Source: Patulibacter americanus DSM 16676 (GTDB lineage: Bacteria; Actinomycetota; Thermoleophilia; Solirubrobacterales; Solirubrobacteraceae). From it: a DNA stretch of 64,000 nucleotides. Position 1 is the first letter of the stretch; each line of letters starts with the position of its first letter. Below, piece after piece: positions 35,456-43,419 of this stretch. The DNA lies in NCBI RefSeq assembly GCF_000420025.1, contig NZ_ATUD01000005.1, positions 215,503 to 279,502 on the forward strand, read 5' to 3'. Below the pieces are notes generated by a model, which was given only the letters and a program-made list of their open reading frames with translations, did no database searches and was not told the DNA's origin. A program made the translations under genes and the position numbers.

Positions 35456-35518
35456 GCCCGGGCGTCGCGCCCGCCTCGCCGTGGCGGCGGGCAGGGCGCC
35501 AGGGCCGGGAAGGGGCGG

Positions 35519-36082
35519 TCAGTCGCCGGCGACGGGCGCGCGCGGCACGCGCTGCGCGCGGTCCCAGCGCAGCTCGTAGAGCTGGCGGTCGCCGTCGTCC
35601 TGCACGACCTCGAGGCCGGCGGCGCGCAGCACGTTGTGGCTCGACGGGTTGACGAGGTCGGTGTCCGCCCGCAACCCGCGGATGTCGTGCCGGGCGCGCG
35701 CCCAGTCGACGAGCTCGCGCAGCATCTCCGTCGCGTAGCCGTTGCCGCGCCGGCCGGGCGCGATCCCGAAGGTCACGAGCGCGACGCGGTCGGCGTCCGG
35801 CCCGTCGAGGAACGTGAGATCGCCGATCACCACGTCCTCGTCGCGCAGGATGATCTGGTACTGCGTCCAGGGATCCTGCGAGATGACGGGCACCGCGCCG
35901 TGGTCGCCGCGTTGACGCTCGAGGACCATCGCCGCGGAGACGAGGCTCTCGTCGAGCGGATAGCCCTCGGCCCACGGCCGGTCGGGGTCCTGGAGCCCCT
36001 GGAGCAGGGCGTCGAAGTCGCCGCTGCTCATGGGCCGCACGTCGAGGCGGGCGGTCCGGAGGCTGCCGAGGGAACCGATCAC
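35519..36082 (-). CDS. GNAT acetyltransferase, RimJ/RimL type
   Basis: A 187-aa N-acetyltransferase: LRTARLDVRPMSSGDF at the N-terminus, acetyl-CoA loop FGIAPGRRGNGYATEMLRELVDWA and NPSSHNVLRAAGLE. The target is unknown: ribosomal protein N-termini, antibiotics or amino acids are all acylated by relatives. GTG at 36082 follows TAGCCT (36089-36094) by 6 nt. Confidence 0.88.
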   Translation of the reverse strand: MIGSLGSLRTARLDVRPMSSGDFDALLQGLQDPDRPWAEGYPLDESLVSAAMVLERQRGDHGAVPVISQDPWTQYQIILRDEDVVIGDLTFLDGPDADRVALVTFGIAPGRRGNGYATEMLRELVDWARARHDIRGLRADTDLVNPSSHNVLRAAGLEVVQDDGDRQLYELRWDRAQRVPRAPVAGD

Positions 36083-36088
36083 GCCCCG

Positions 36089-36094
36089 AGGCTA
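36089..36094 (-). promoter_or_regulatory. -10 element TAGCCT for the GNAT gene
   Basis: TAGCCT (minus strand) 6 nt upstream of the GTG at 36082, immediately after the terminator hairpin of the upstream gene. Confidence 0.6.
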
Positions 36095-36135
36095 GCGGCC
36101 CGAAAGGCGTAGTGGTGGAAACGCTTTCGGGCCGC
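36095..36135 (-). terminator. 12-bp hairpin after the membrane protein gene
   Basis: A perfect 12-bp stem (36095-36106 with 36124-36135), extendable by 3 bp, 12 nt beyond the stop codon of the gene at 36147-36803. Confidence 0.75.
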
Positions 36136-36146
36136 TGCCGGCCGGT

Positions 36147-36803
36147 TCAGCCGCGGCGGCGGGCGGCGCGGTTGGTCGGCTGGCGCTGCGCCTGGGCCTG
36201 CTCCGCGCGCTTGGCCTGGGCGGCCGCCTGGCGGCGGCGGCCGAAGACCACGAGCGCGATGAGTGCGAGCACGACGATGATCACGCCGACCGCGATGGCG
36301 GAGGCGAGATCGAAGCCGCCGAAGGGCAGCGAGATCAGCTCCGCCAGCCCCGTCCCGATCGCGACGAGGGCGACGAGGATCAGGAGGATCAGCAGGATGC
36401 CGCGCGTGCGGGCCCAGCCGCCGGCGCTCGGCGGCGGCACGAGCAGACCGGACAGGCGCAGGAGGAAGAGCTGGCGGCGGGAGGGTGCCTCCTGGCCGAG
36501 GCGCTGGGCGGCGGCGCGGAGGTCACCGGAGCGGCGATCGGCCAGCGCGAGCGCGGCCTCGGCCATCTTGCGAATCTGCGGGCGCTGCTGCGGCGGGGCG
36601 GAGGCCATGGCCTCCTGGAAGTACTTGCGCGCCTGCGCGCCGTCGTAGCGCTCGGCGGCGCGGCTGCCGAGGATCGCGCGGGCGGCGGAGCGGTTGCGCG
36701 TCTCGCGCAGCAGCTCCTCGTCCGAGCGCTTCTCGAGCTGCTGCATGGCGTTCATCGCCCCACGCTGCTCGATGCGGACTTGACGCTGCTGCTGCTTGGC
36801 CAT
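36147..36803 (-). CDS. Hypothetical protein with two transmembrane helices
   Basis: A 218-aa protein I cannot assign. The first ~85 residues are basic and helical with TPR-like spacing (YDGAQARKYFQEAMASAPPQQRPQIRKMAEAALALADRRSGDLRAAAQRLG). Two hydrophobic helices follow (about 134-156 and 167-187) and a short basic tail rich in Gln/Arg/Ala. The predicted topology puts both ends in the cytoplasm. TAGATT lies 9 nt before the ATG. Confidence 0.75.
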   Translation of the reverse strand: MAKQQQRQVRIEQRGAMNAMQQLEKRSDEELLRETRNRSAARAILGSRAAERYDGAQARKYFQEAMASAPPQQRPQIRKMAEAALALADRRSGDLRAAAQRLGQEAPSRRQLFLLRLSGLLVPPPSAGGWARTRGILLILLILVALVAIGTGLAELISLPFGGFDLASAIAVGVIIVVLALIALVVFGRRRQAAAQAKRAEQAQAQRQPTNRAARRRG

Positions 36804-36812
36804 CGGGGAGGG

Positions 36813-36818
36813 AATCTA
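36813..36818 (-). promoter_or_regulatory. -10 element TAGATT for the membrane protein gene
   Basis: TAGATT (minus strand) 9 nt upstream of the ATG at 36803. Confidence 0.55.
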
Positions 36819-36899
36819 CACCGCCGGAGGCGCCGCTACCGCCCGCCCGGCGCCACCCGTCCGGTGGCCCGCGGGCCGGTGCGGCATGCTCTGTCGCCG

Positions 36900-38048
36900 A
36901 TGCGGACGCTCGTCATCTCCGATCTGCACCTCGGCGGGCGCGGCGGCCGGGACGTCCTGCGGCGTCCCGCGGCGATCGAGGCGCTGCTGGCGGCGCTGGA
37001 CGGCGTCGACCGGCTCGTGCTGCTCGGGGACGTCGTCGAGCTGCTCGAGGGCCGCACGGCGGGGGCTATCGCCGACGCGCTGCCGACGCTGCGGCGACTC
37101 GGCGAGGCGATGGCCGGCCGCGAGACCGTCGTGGTCCCGGGCAACCACGACCACCTGCTGATCCGGGCGTGGCTGCGGCGGCGGCGGGCGGAGGAGCAGC
37201 CGCTCGGGGCCGCCACGCGGGTGCCGCGGGACGCGACGGAGCAGCTCGCCGAGGTGACGGAGGCGCTGCGTCCGGACGGCGGGCGGATCCGCGTGCACTA
37301 CCCGGGCACCTGGCTCGGCACCCACGTCTACGCTCATCACGGGCACTACCTCGACGCCCGGCTGGTGTCGACGCCGATCGCCCGGCTGATCCAACGGGCG
37401 AACCAGTCCGAGACGGACGAGATCGGGCCGGCCGACGCCTACGAGCTGGCGCGCGCCCCGTCCGTCGCGGCGGCGTCGCTGGTCGTGCGCGACCTGCCCG
37501 ACGGGTTCGAGGAGGGCGTGGAGCGCCTCGGCGGCCTGGCGCGGGCGTTCGGGAAGGCCGTCCTGGGACGCGACGGCGTGCAGTCGGCGAGCGCCCAGGC
37601 CCGCAACGAGCGGATAGCCGCCGTCGGCTCCGTGTGGCTCGACCGGCGGCTCGAGCGGGCCGGGTTGGCCAGCATGCAGCGCGTGGTCGCCGACCTCGGC
37701 GTGCTGCCGCGGGCGCGGCACGTGCTGTTCGGCCACGTCCACCGGCTGGGCCCGCTCACGCGCGAGGAGGCGCTGGGCCCGTGGCACGACGACGACGGCG
37801 CCTGGCTGTGGAACTCCGGCTCGTGGGTCTACGAGCCGCTGCTCGTGAAGGCCGGCCAGACCCAGAGCCCCTACTGGCCCGGGGGCGCGCTGCTGCTGCA
37901 GGACGACCGCACACCGCAGGTCCTGCGGCTGCTGGAGGACGTGCCGCTGGAGGAGCTGCTGCCCCCGGCGCTCGAGCCCGACGCCGTGGGCGAGGGGGAG
38001 GACGCCGACGAGGGTGTGGGCGACGCCGCGGCGGACGCCTCGGACTGA
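36900..38048 (+). CDS. Calcineurin-like metallophosphoesterase
   Basis: A 382-aa phosphoesterase with all five metal motifs: ISDLHLGG, LLGDVVELLEG, PGNHDHLL, YAHHGHY and FGHVHR. Similar enzymes include UDP-2,3-diacylglucosamine hydrolases and cyclic-nucleotide or 2',3'-phosphodiesterases. The substrate here is unknown. The C-terminal ~35 residues are acidic and disordered. CATGCT lies 9 nt before the ATG at 36900. It is convergent with mscL. Confidence 0.88.
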   Translation: MRTLVISDLHLGGRGGRDVLRRPAAIEALLAALDGVDRLVLLGDVVELLEGRTAGAIADALPTLRRLGEAMAGRETVVVPGNHDHLLIRAWLRRRRAEEQPLGAATRVPRDATEQLAEVTEALRPDGGRIRVHYPGTWLGTHVYAHHGHYLDARLVSTPIARLIQRANQSETDEIGPADAYELARAPSVAAASLVVRDLPDGFEEGVERLGGLARAFGKAVLGRDGVQSASAQARNERIAAVGSVWLDRRLERAGLASMQRVVADLGVLPRARHVLFGHVHRLGPLTREEALGPWHDDDGAWLWNSGSWVYEPLLVKAGQTQSPYWPGGALLLQDDRTPQVLRLLEDVPLEELLPPALEPDAVGEGEDADEGVGDAAADASD

Positions 38049-38083
38049 CGCCGGGGCCCGGCCGGCCCGCACCGTCGATCGCG

Positions 38084-38464
38084 TCAGGGGCGCGGCCGCG
38101 CCAGGGCGTCCCGGATCTCGGTGAGCAGCACGACCTCGTCCGAGACCACCTTCTCGTCGACCGTCTCCGTCTTCCGCACGGACATCACCCGCGTGATGGC
38201 CCGGACCACGAAGAACAGGACCGTGCCGATGATCAGGAAGTTGACGAACGTGGTGAGGAACATGCCGATCTGGATCGGCGTGTCGTCGAGCTTCCAGACG
38301 ATGTCGTCGAAGCTCGGCTTGCCGACGAGCGCCGCGATGAGCGGCATGATCACGTTCTCGACGAGCGACTTCACGACGGCGCCGAACGCGGCGGCGAGGA
38401 TGAAGGCGACGGCCACGTCGACGAGGCTGTCCTTGAAGAGGAACGTCTTGAGGTCCTGCAGCAT
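38084..38464 (-). CDS. mscL: Large-conductance mechanosensitive channel
   Basis: A 126-aa MscL: LKTFLFKDSLVDVAVAFILAAAFGAVVKSLVENVIMPL is the N-helix plus TM1, then a periplasmic loop, TM2 (LTTFVNFLIIGTVLFFVVRAI) and a charged cytoplasmic helix. It opens under membrane tension to release solutes on hypo-osmotic shock. ATG at 38464 gives the standard length with GGGAG upstream. A frame extending 30 codons further N-terminal is not supported. Confidence 0.96.
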   Translation of the reverse strand: MLQDLKTFLFKDSLVDVAVAFILAAAFGAVVKSLVENVIMPLIAALVGKPSFDDIVWKLDDTPIQIGMFLTTFVNFLIIGTVLFFVVRAITRVMSVRKTETVDEKVVSDEVVLLTEIRDALARPRP

Positions 38465-38577
38465 CCCGGCTCCCTGAGGTCGCGCCGCGGCCGAGGGCGT
38501 CCGCGGTCGTGCTCGTGGGGCTTCGGCGCCCCGCGCGGCGCTCCTCCGCCGCACCGTGGGACGATGGAGGGGTGGCC

Positions 38578-39240
38578 GTGCCCTCGGGAGTCGATCCGCG
38601 CGAGGTCCTCGGCGTCGGTCCCGGTGCGAGCCCGGCGGAGGTCGCCGCGGCGTTCCGGCGCCTCGCGAAGCGCTGGCACCCGGACCTGGCCGACACCCCC
38701 GGGGCGGCCGACCGGATGGCGCTCATCAACGCCGCCTACGACGCCCTGCGGGTGCCCGAGGGCGTCGGCGACGGCCGGTCCGCGCCGGCGGCGGGCGCGC
38801 GTGCGACCGCCGAGGCGACGGGCGGACGCGGCCGGACGGATGCGGTGGCCGACGGCCTGGCGCCGGCCGTGCGTCGCGCGCTCGGCGCCGAGCTGCGGAC
38901 CGCGCTCCAGCCGGGGGAGGAGGTCGGCATCGTCGTCCCGGCCGCGACCTGGGCCAGCCCGCAGACCACGCTCGTCGTGACCGACCGCCGATTGCTCTGG
39001 CTGCTCGACGACGTGCCCGTGCACCGCGTGCGGAGCATGGACCTCGCCGACGTCGCCGACGTCACGGTGCGGCCGCCGCGTCCGTGGCGTCCGCGGGCCG
39101 TGGTCGTCTGCACGGACCGGCGCGGACGGCGGGTGAGCTTCGGCGAGCTGCCCGCGGCGACGGCCGCGGCCGTCGCGCGGCGGACGCACGACGGGCGGTC
39201 CCGGCGGGGCGGAGCGGCGCCCGCGCGCGCCTCAGGCTAG
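38578..39240 (+). CDS. J-domain protein with a C-terminal PH-like domain
   Basis: A 220-aa protein. Residues about 5-55 are a DnaJ domain (DPREVLGVGPGASPAEVAAAFRRLAKRWHPDLAD, HPD motif intact), so it should recruit a DnaK-type Hsp70. After a Gly/Ala linker, residues about 105-205 (LQPGEEVGIVVPAATWASPQTTLVVTDRRLLWLLDDVPVHRVRSMDLADVADVTV) resemble bacterial PH-like/GRAM domains. GTG at 38578 has GGAGG 7 nt upstream. GTG at 38572 is too close to that site. Confidence 0.8.
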   Translation: MPSGVDPREVLGVGPGASPAEVAAAFRRLAKRWHPDLADTPGAADRMALINAAYDALRVPEGVGDGRSAPAAGARATAEATGGRGRTDAVADGLAPAVRRALGAELRTALQPGEEVGIVVPAATWASPQTTLVVTDRRLLWLLDDVPVHRVRSMDLADVADVTVRPPRPWRPRAVVVCTDRRGRRVSFGELPAATAAAVARRTHDGRSRRGGAAPARASG

Positions 39241-39246
39241 GATGCT
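39241..39246 (+). promoter_or_regulatory. -10 element GATGCT for the 28-aa microprotein
   Basis: GATGCT 7 nt before the ATG at 39254 (TAGGAT overlaps it at 39238-39243), the same arrangement as at annotated neighbours. Confidence 0.5.
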
Positions 39247-39253
39247 CCCCGAA

Positions 39254-39340
39254 ATGGACGACTGGTCGTACTTCATCTCCTTCCTCGTCGCCGCCCTCGT
39301 GCTGGCCTACGGCGTGAACCTCGCCGTCAGCCACATCTAG
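39254..39340 (+). CDS. 28-residue single-pass membrane microprotein
   Basis: An ORF of 28 codons starting MDDWSYFISF and ending NLAVSHI. An acidic/aromatic N-terminus precedes a hydrophobic helix of about 20 residues (FLVAALVLAYGV core), ideal for one membrane crossing. Codon use is strongly GC at third positions, as in real genes here. It has its own TA-type -10 at the leaderless distance and lies between the J-domain gene and a convergent gene. Function is unknown. Small membrane proteins of this type often modulate transporters or kinases. Confidence 0.7.
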   Translation: MDDWSYFISFLVAALVLAYGVNLAVSHI

Positions 39341-39358
39341 GAGCGCCGCCGGGCCGCG

Positions 39359-39823
39359 TCAGCGGCCGAAGTCGGCGTGCAGGCGCGTCATGAGTGCGTC
39401 GAGCGTCGGCTCGATCGTCCCCCCGTGGAGGGCGACGAACGCCGCGACCTGCAGGTTCAGGGCCACGCCCGGCTCTCCCGCCTGCCGCAGATCGCTGCGG
39501 ATCCCGTAGCAGCGCAGATCCAGGCCGGCGGCGAACCCGAGCTCGGCCACCGTCCCGCTGTCGGCCTCCTGGCCGTCGAGCTGGGCGACCAGCAGGTCGC
39601 AGGAACGGATCGCCTCGATGTTCCGCCGCCCGATCTCGAGCGCGATCTCGCGCTGACGTCCCGCGCCGTACTCCTCCGCGATCTCCTCGTCCGACGTCAG
39701 CGCCCAGGGGTCGACGGGCTCGACGACCTCGGCGAGCGTCGGCAGCAGGACGTCGCGGTACCACGGGCGCGTGGTCTCGGAGAACCCGAGCGGGCTGGCG
39801 ACGTAGCAGCGGGGGCGGCTCAT
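39359..39823 (-). CDS. Nucleoside 2-deoxyribosyltransferase-like protein
   Basis: A 154-aa protein of the NDT family, which exchanges bases on 2'-deoxynucleosides. It has CYVASPLGFSE at the start and CDLLVAQLDGQEADSGTVAELGFAAGL, containing the Asp and Glu expected at the active site. A role in nucleoside salvage is likely. Some relatives hydrolyse nucleotides instead. TAGCGT lies 8 nt before the ATG. Confidence 0.85.
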   Translation of the reverse strand: MSRPRCYVASPLGFSETTRPWYRDVLLPTLAEVVEPVDPWALTSDEEIAEEYGAGRQREIALEIGRRNIEAIRSCDLLVAQLDGQEADSGTVAELGFAAGLDLRCYGIRSDLRQAGEPGVALNLQVAAFVALHGGTIEPTLDALMTRLHADFGR

Positions 39824-39831
39824 GCCGCCCC

Positions 39832-39837
39832 ACGCTA
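39832..39837 (-). promoter_or_regulatory. -10 element TAGCGT for the deoxyribosyltransferase gene
   Basis: TAGCGT (minus strand) 8 nt upstream of the ATG at 39823. A plus-strand TAGCGT for the divergent gene lies 23 bp away. Confidence 0.6.
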
Positions 39838-39860
39838 CCGGGGGCCGCGGGCGCCGTTGC

Positions 39861-39866
39861 TAGCGT
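39861..39866 (+). promoter_or_regulatory. -10 element TAGCGT for the aldo/keto reductase gene
   Basis: TAGCGT 6 nt before the ATG at 39873. The two divergent start codons are only 49 bp apart and share the same -10 sequence. Confidence 0.6.
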
Positions 39867-39872
39867 CGCGGC

Positions 39873-40814
39873 ATGGTGAAGCTCGGCAGCTCGGACCTCG
39901 AGGTCTTCCCGCTCAACCTGGGCGGCAACGTCTTCGGGTGGACGGCCGACGAGGTGACCTCGCACGACGTCCTGGACGCCTTCGTGGCGGCCGGCGGCAA
40001 CTTCGTGGACACCGCCGACGGCTACTCCGCCTGGGCGCCGGGCCACGAGGGCGGCGAGTCCGAGCGGGTCATCGGGAGCTGGCTGGCCAAGCGCGGTCGG
40101 CGCGACGACGTCGTCATCGCGACGAAGGTCTCGCAGCACCCCGCGCGCCGCGGGCTGGGGCACGACAACGTGCTCGCGGCCGCCGAGGACTCGCTCCGGC
40201 GCCTCGGCACGGACCACATCGACCTGTACTACGCGCACTTCGACGACCCGGACACGCCGCTCGAGGAGACCCTGGCGGCGTTCGACGAGCTCGTGCGGGC
40301 CGGCAAGGTCCGCCACGTCGCCGGCTCGAACTACACCGCGGAGCGGTTCGCCCAAGCGCTGGCGATCCAGGACCGCGAGGGCCTGGCGCGCTGGGTGGCC
40401 CTGCAGCCGCACTACAACCTCGTGGAGCGCCAGGGGTACGAGGACGGCGGGCTGCGCGCGCTCGCGGAGCGAGAGGGGCTGGCCGTGCTGCCGTACTTCG
40501 CGCTGGCGAAGGGCTTCCTCACCGGCAAGTACCGCGGGGCCGGCGGGACCGGCGACAGCCCGCGCGCCGGGCAGGCCGCGGCGTACCTGGACGAGCGCGG
40601 GTTCCGCGTCCTCGCGGCGCTGGACGAGGTCGCCGCGGCCCACGACGTGCCCGTGACCGCGGTGTCGATCGCGTGGCTCGCGGCGCAACCCACGGTGACC
40701 GCACCCCTCGCGAGCGCCCGGACCGTGGAGCAGCTCGGCCCCCTCCTGCAGGGCGCGCGACTGGAGCTGCGGCCGGAAGACCTCGACGCCCTCGCGGCCG
40801 CCTCGGCAGCCTAG
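39873..40814 (+). CDS. Aldo/keto reductase
   Basis: A 313-aa NADPH-dependent TIM-barrel oxidoreductase. The catalytic Asp and Tyr are in FVDTADGYSAWAPGHEGGESE, Lys in VVIATKVSQ and the His-containing DLYYAHFDDPDTPLEETL segment follows. The NADP site near the C-terminus (LASARTVEQL) is conserved. Related enzymes reduce diverse carbonyls, so the substrate is open. Its stop is 7 bp from the stop of the convergent MFS gene. Confidence 0.9.
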   Translation: MVKLGSSDLEVFPLNLGGNVFGWTADEVTSHDVLDAFVAAGGNFVDTADGYSAWAPGHEGGESERVIGSWLAKRGRRDDVVIATKVSQHPARRGLGHDNVLAAAEDSLRRLGTDHIDLYYAHFDDPDTPLEETLAAFDELVRAGKVRHVAGSNYTAERFAQALAIQDREGLARWVALQPHYNLVERQGYEDGGLRALAEREGLAVLPYFALAKGFLTGKYRGAGGTGDSPRAGQAAAYLDERGFRVLAALDEVAAAHDVPVTAVSIAWLAAQPTVTAPLASARTVEQLGPLLQGARLELRPEDLDALAAASAA

Positions 40815-40821
40815 GCCCGGG

Positions 40822-42252
40822 TCAGTCCCCCGCGACCGGCGCGCCGGCGAGCGCCGTCGCGGCGGCCCGGGAGCGCGTCGGGATCGCCAGGGCGACGCCC
40901 GCGCCCACGATGAGGGCGGCCGCGCACATGAGGAACCCGGCGGTGAAGGCGCCCTCGGACGGCAGCCCGGTGGCCGCCACGATGCCCCCGGCCAGCAGGG
41001 TGCCCGCGACCTGGGCGCCCACCGCGCCGCCGATCGTGCGCATCACGGTGTTCATGCCCGTGGCCACGCCCGTCTGGTCCTGACGGACGGCGGCGACGAT
41101 GAGGTTCGCCAGCGCCGCGAACGAGAGGCCGATGCCGATGCCGAGCAGGGCCGAGGCGAGGTAGATCTGCCAGTGGTGCGTGTGGAGGAGCGCCAGGATC
41201 AGGTAGGCCACGGCCGCGAAGATCGAGCCCGCCACGAGCGAGGCCCGCGCGCCGAAGCGCCGCTCGACCCAGCCGGCGGCGGGGCCGACGGCGAGCATCG
41301 TGAGCGTCGACGGGAGGAGGAACAGGCCGGCCGCCGTGACGGACGAGCCGAACCCGTAGCCCGTGCTCTCCGGCTCCTGCACGAACTGCGGGATGAGGAT
41401 GAAGGACGTGTAGAGCCCGACGCCGACGAGCAGCGCGACGACGTTCGTCGTCCACACGCCGCGGATCCGCATCATCCGCATGTCGACGAGCGGCTCGTCC
41501 GCGGCCGTCTCGCTGCGGATCCAGAGCCCGAGGACGACGAGGCCCGCGGCGAGCATCCCGAGGGTCTTGCCGGAGCCCCAGCCCCAGTCCGACGCGTGGC
41601 TGACGCCGAACAGCACGAGCATCAGCCCGAGGGAGAGCAGCGCCGCCCCGCGCCAGTTGATCGAGCCCGGGGCGGTGACGGGCGACTCCGGGATGTAGCG
41701 CCACGTCAGCGCCGCCGAGATCACGATCGCGACGAGCGGGATCCAGAAGAGGAAGTGGTAGGAGAGGTTGTCGACGATCACGCCGGCCAGGACGACGCCC
41801 AGGCCGCCGCCGATGCCCAGCAGGGACGACATGAGGCCGATCGCCCCGGCGACCTTCTCCCGCGGGAACTCGTCGCGGAGGATCGCGAAGGCGAGCGGGA
41901 AGATGCCGCCCGCGGCGCCCTGCACCACGCGGCCGACGATCAGGAGCTCGACGGAGGACGCGACGGCGGAGATGACCGTGCCGACCGCGAGCGAGACGAG
42001 CACCCAGAAGAGCACGCGCTCCTTGCCGTGGATGTCGCCGAGCCGGCCGAGGATCGGCGTCGCGACGGACGCGGCGAGCAGGTACGAGGTGAGGATCCAG
42101 CTGACCGCGCTCGCGGACGCGCCGGTCGCCTCCTGGATGTCCGGCAGGGCCGGGGCCACGAGCGACTGCAGCAGGGAGTACGCGATCGCCCCGAGCGAGA
42201 GCACGGCGAGGGTCAGCTGGGGGCTTGATCGCGTGGCGACCGTGGTCTTCAT
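40822..42252 (-). CDS. MFS drug-efflux transporter, DHA2 (14-TMS) type
   Basis: A 476-aa proton-coupled exporter with about 14 hydrophobic helices. Motif A-like GRLGDIHGKERV follows TM2, and motif C-type GIGGGLGVVLAGVIVDN falls in TM5. Substrates are probably cationic or lipophilic drugs. ATG at 42252 begins MKTTVATRSSPQ before TM1. An upstream in-frame ATG falls inside the operator palindrome and is unlikely. Expression is probably repressor-controlled through the palindrome at 42315-42328. Confidence 0.92.
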   Translation of the reverse strand: MKTTVATRSSPQLTLAVLSLGAIAYSLLQSLVAPALPDIQEATGASASAVSWILTSYLLAASVATPILGRLGDIHGKERVLFWVLVSLAVGTVISAVASSVELLIVGRVVQGAAGGIFPLAFAILRDEFPREKVAGAIGLMSSLLGIGGGLGVVLAGVIVDNLSYHFLFWIPLVAIVISAALTWRYIPESPVTAPGSINWRGAALLSLGLMLVLFGVSHASDWGWGSGKTLGMLAAGLVVLGLWIRSETAADEPLVDMRMMRIRGVWTTNVVALLVGVGLYTSFILIPQFVQEPESTGYGFGSSVTAAGLFLLPSTLTMLAVGPAAGWVERRFGARASLVAGSIFAAVAYLILALLHTHHWQIYLASALLGIGIGLSFAALANLIVAAVRQDQTGVATGMNTVMRTIGGAVGAQVAGTLLAGGIVAATGLPSEGAFTAGFLMCAAALIVGAGVALAIPTRSRAAATALAGAPVAGD

Positions 42253-42289
42253 GGAGGAGGTGCTCCGGGGGCGGCGCGGGGAGGAGAGA

Positions 42290-42314
42290 GGCACCGGGGA
42301 AGAACCCCGGTGCC
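42290..42314 (-). promoter_or_regulatory. Hairpin in the MFS gene leader
   Basis: A perfect 10-bp stem (ggcaccgggg/ccccggtgcc) with a 5-nt loop, about 38 nt upstream of the MFS start codon and directly abutting the operator. Because the helix forms in the 5' leader it could stabilise or attenuate the mRNA. Confidence 0.55.
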
Positions 42315-42328
42315 GCATACAAGTATGC
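42315..42328. promoter_or_regulatory. Palindromic operator of the MFS gene
   Basis: GCATACAAGTATGC is a perfect 6-2-6 inverted repeat, 63 bp upstream of the exporter start. TetR- and MarR-family repressors of drug exporters bind sites of this size. No regulator gene is adjacent, so the repressor must be encoded elsewhere. Confidence 0.65.
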
Positions 42329-42381
42329 ACGGTCCTGGATCCGGCTCTGTGACGCCGGGGTGATCGACCACGGTCCGCCGG

Positions 42382-42387
42382 TAGCCT
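42382..42387 (+). promoter_or_regulatory. -10 element TAGCCT for the DUF3159 gene
   Basis: TAGCCT 8 nt before the GTG at 42396, with no ribosome site. Confidence 0.6.
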
Positions 42388-42395
42388 CCCGGTCC

Positions 42396-43199
42396 GTGAC
42401 CGACCCGTCGCCCCGCCCTCCGCACGCGTCGCCCGACGCCGATCCGGCGGCCCCGCCCGCGGAGGCGCCGATCGCCGGGGCGCCGGCCGCGGCCCCGGAC
42501 GCCGCGCCCGGGCTCGAGGCGACGCCCGGCCCCGACGCCCTCCCGGTGGCCGACCCGTCGGCGGAGGGCCGCGGCGCGGCGCCCCTGACGGAGCCGCCGT
42601 CCCTGACCGACGCCGTCGGCGGCCCGCTGGGGATCGCGGAGTCCGCGCTGCCGGCCGCCCTGTTCGTCGGCGTCTACACCCTGGGCGGCAACGAGACGAC
42701 GCCCGCCGCGATCGTCGCGGTCGCGGTGGCCGCCGTGCTCACGGTCGCGCGGCTGATCCGCGGGCAGACGCTCCAGTTCGCGCTCTCGGGGCTCGCCGGC
42801 ATCGCCCTCGCGGGGTTCATCGTCTCTCGCACGGGCCGGGCGGAGGACTTCTTCCTCCCGGGGATCCTCATCAACGTCGGGTACGCCGCGGCCTACCTCG
42901 TCTCGATCCTCGTGCGCTGGCCGCTGATGGGCATCGTCATCGCCAGCCTGGGCGGGCAGGGCATGGAGTGGCGCAAGGACCCGGTGCTGCTGCGGCTCTA
43001 CACCCGGGTCAGCTGGGTCTGGGTCGCGCTGTTCGTGCTGCGGCTCGCCGTCCAGCTGCCCCTGTACCTCGCCGGGGCCCTCGTCGCCCTCGGCGTCGCG
43101 AAGGTCGCGATGGGCATCCCGCTCTTCGTGCTCGGGCTGTGGCTGTCGTACCTGCTCGTGCGTCGCGGCACCCCGCAGGCGCCGGCCGCCGCGGCCTGA
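42396..43199 (+). CDS. DUF3159-family membrane protein
   Basis: A 267-aa actinobacterial membrane protein. A Pro/Ala-rich cytoplasmic N-terminus (~70 residues) precedes about six helices between residues 85 and 250. LFVGVYTLGGNETTPAAIVAV and IRGQTLQFALSGLAGIALAGFI match the conserved DUF3159 core. Function is unknown. GTG at 42396 is supported by the upstream TAGCCT. Confidence 0.85.
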   Translation: MTDPSPRPPHASPDADPAAPPAEAPIAGAPAAAPDAAPGLEATPGPDALPVADPSAEGRGAAPLTEPPSLTDAVGGPLGIAESALPAALFVGVYTLGGNETTPAAIVAVAVAAVLTVARLIRGQTLQFALSGLAGIALAGFIVSRTGRAEDFFLPGILINVGYAAAYLVSILVRWPLMGIVIASLGGQGMEWRKDPVLLRLYTRVSWVWVALFVLRLAVQLPLYLAGALVALGVAKVAMGIPLFVLGLWLSYLLVRRGTPQAPAAAA

Positions 43200-43258
43200 G
43201 CGACGCCACGGCTCGAGGGCGCGGCGGCCTCGAGCGCGCCGCGGCCTGGGCGCAACCG

Positions 43259-43419
43259 CTACTCCTCGACGCGCGCCAAGGCCGGGGACTCCGCCCCGGC
43301 GTCCCGCAGGAGGTCGCGCACGGCGTCCTCCAGGGCGATCCGGCCCTCGGGGTCGATGAACGCCTCGGCGCCGCCGAGCTCCTCGACGCGGGCGGCGATC
43401 GTCCACCCGCCCGGGCCGC
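43259..43419 (-). other. Orphan coding-like tail without a start codon
   Basis: Downstream of the amidohydrolase stop, a different minus-strand frame reads GWTIAARVEELGGAEAFIDP... and ends ...SPALARVEE-stop, with strong GC3 bias like a real protein. It has no ATG or GTG near its beginning. It may be the end of a gene that overlapped the amidohydrolase, a frameshifted C-terminus or a ribosomal-slippage product. Confidence 0.4.

Noticed and set aside
38465..38554. Extended MscL N-terminus (30 residues)
   Set aside because: MscL proteins begin at the equivalent of MLQDLKTFLF. The extension is Arg/Ala-rich and lacks a start signal.
42253..42330. Extended MFS N-terminus (26 extra residues)
   Set aside because: The upstream start falls within the operator palindrome and adds a basic segment absent from relatives.
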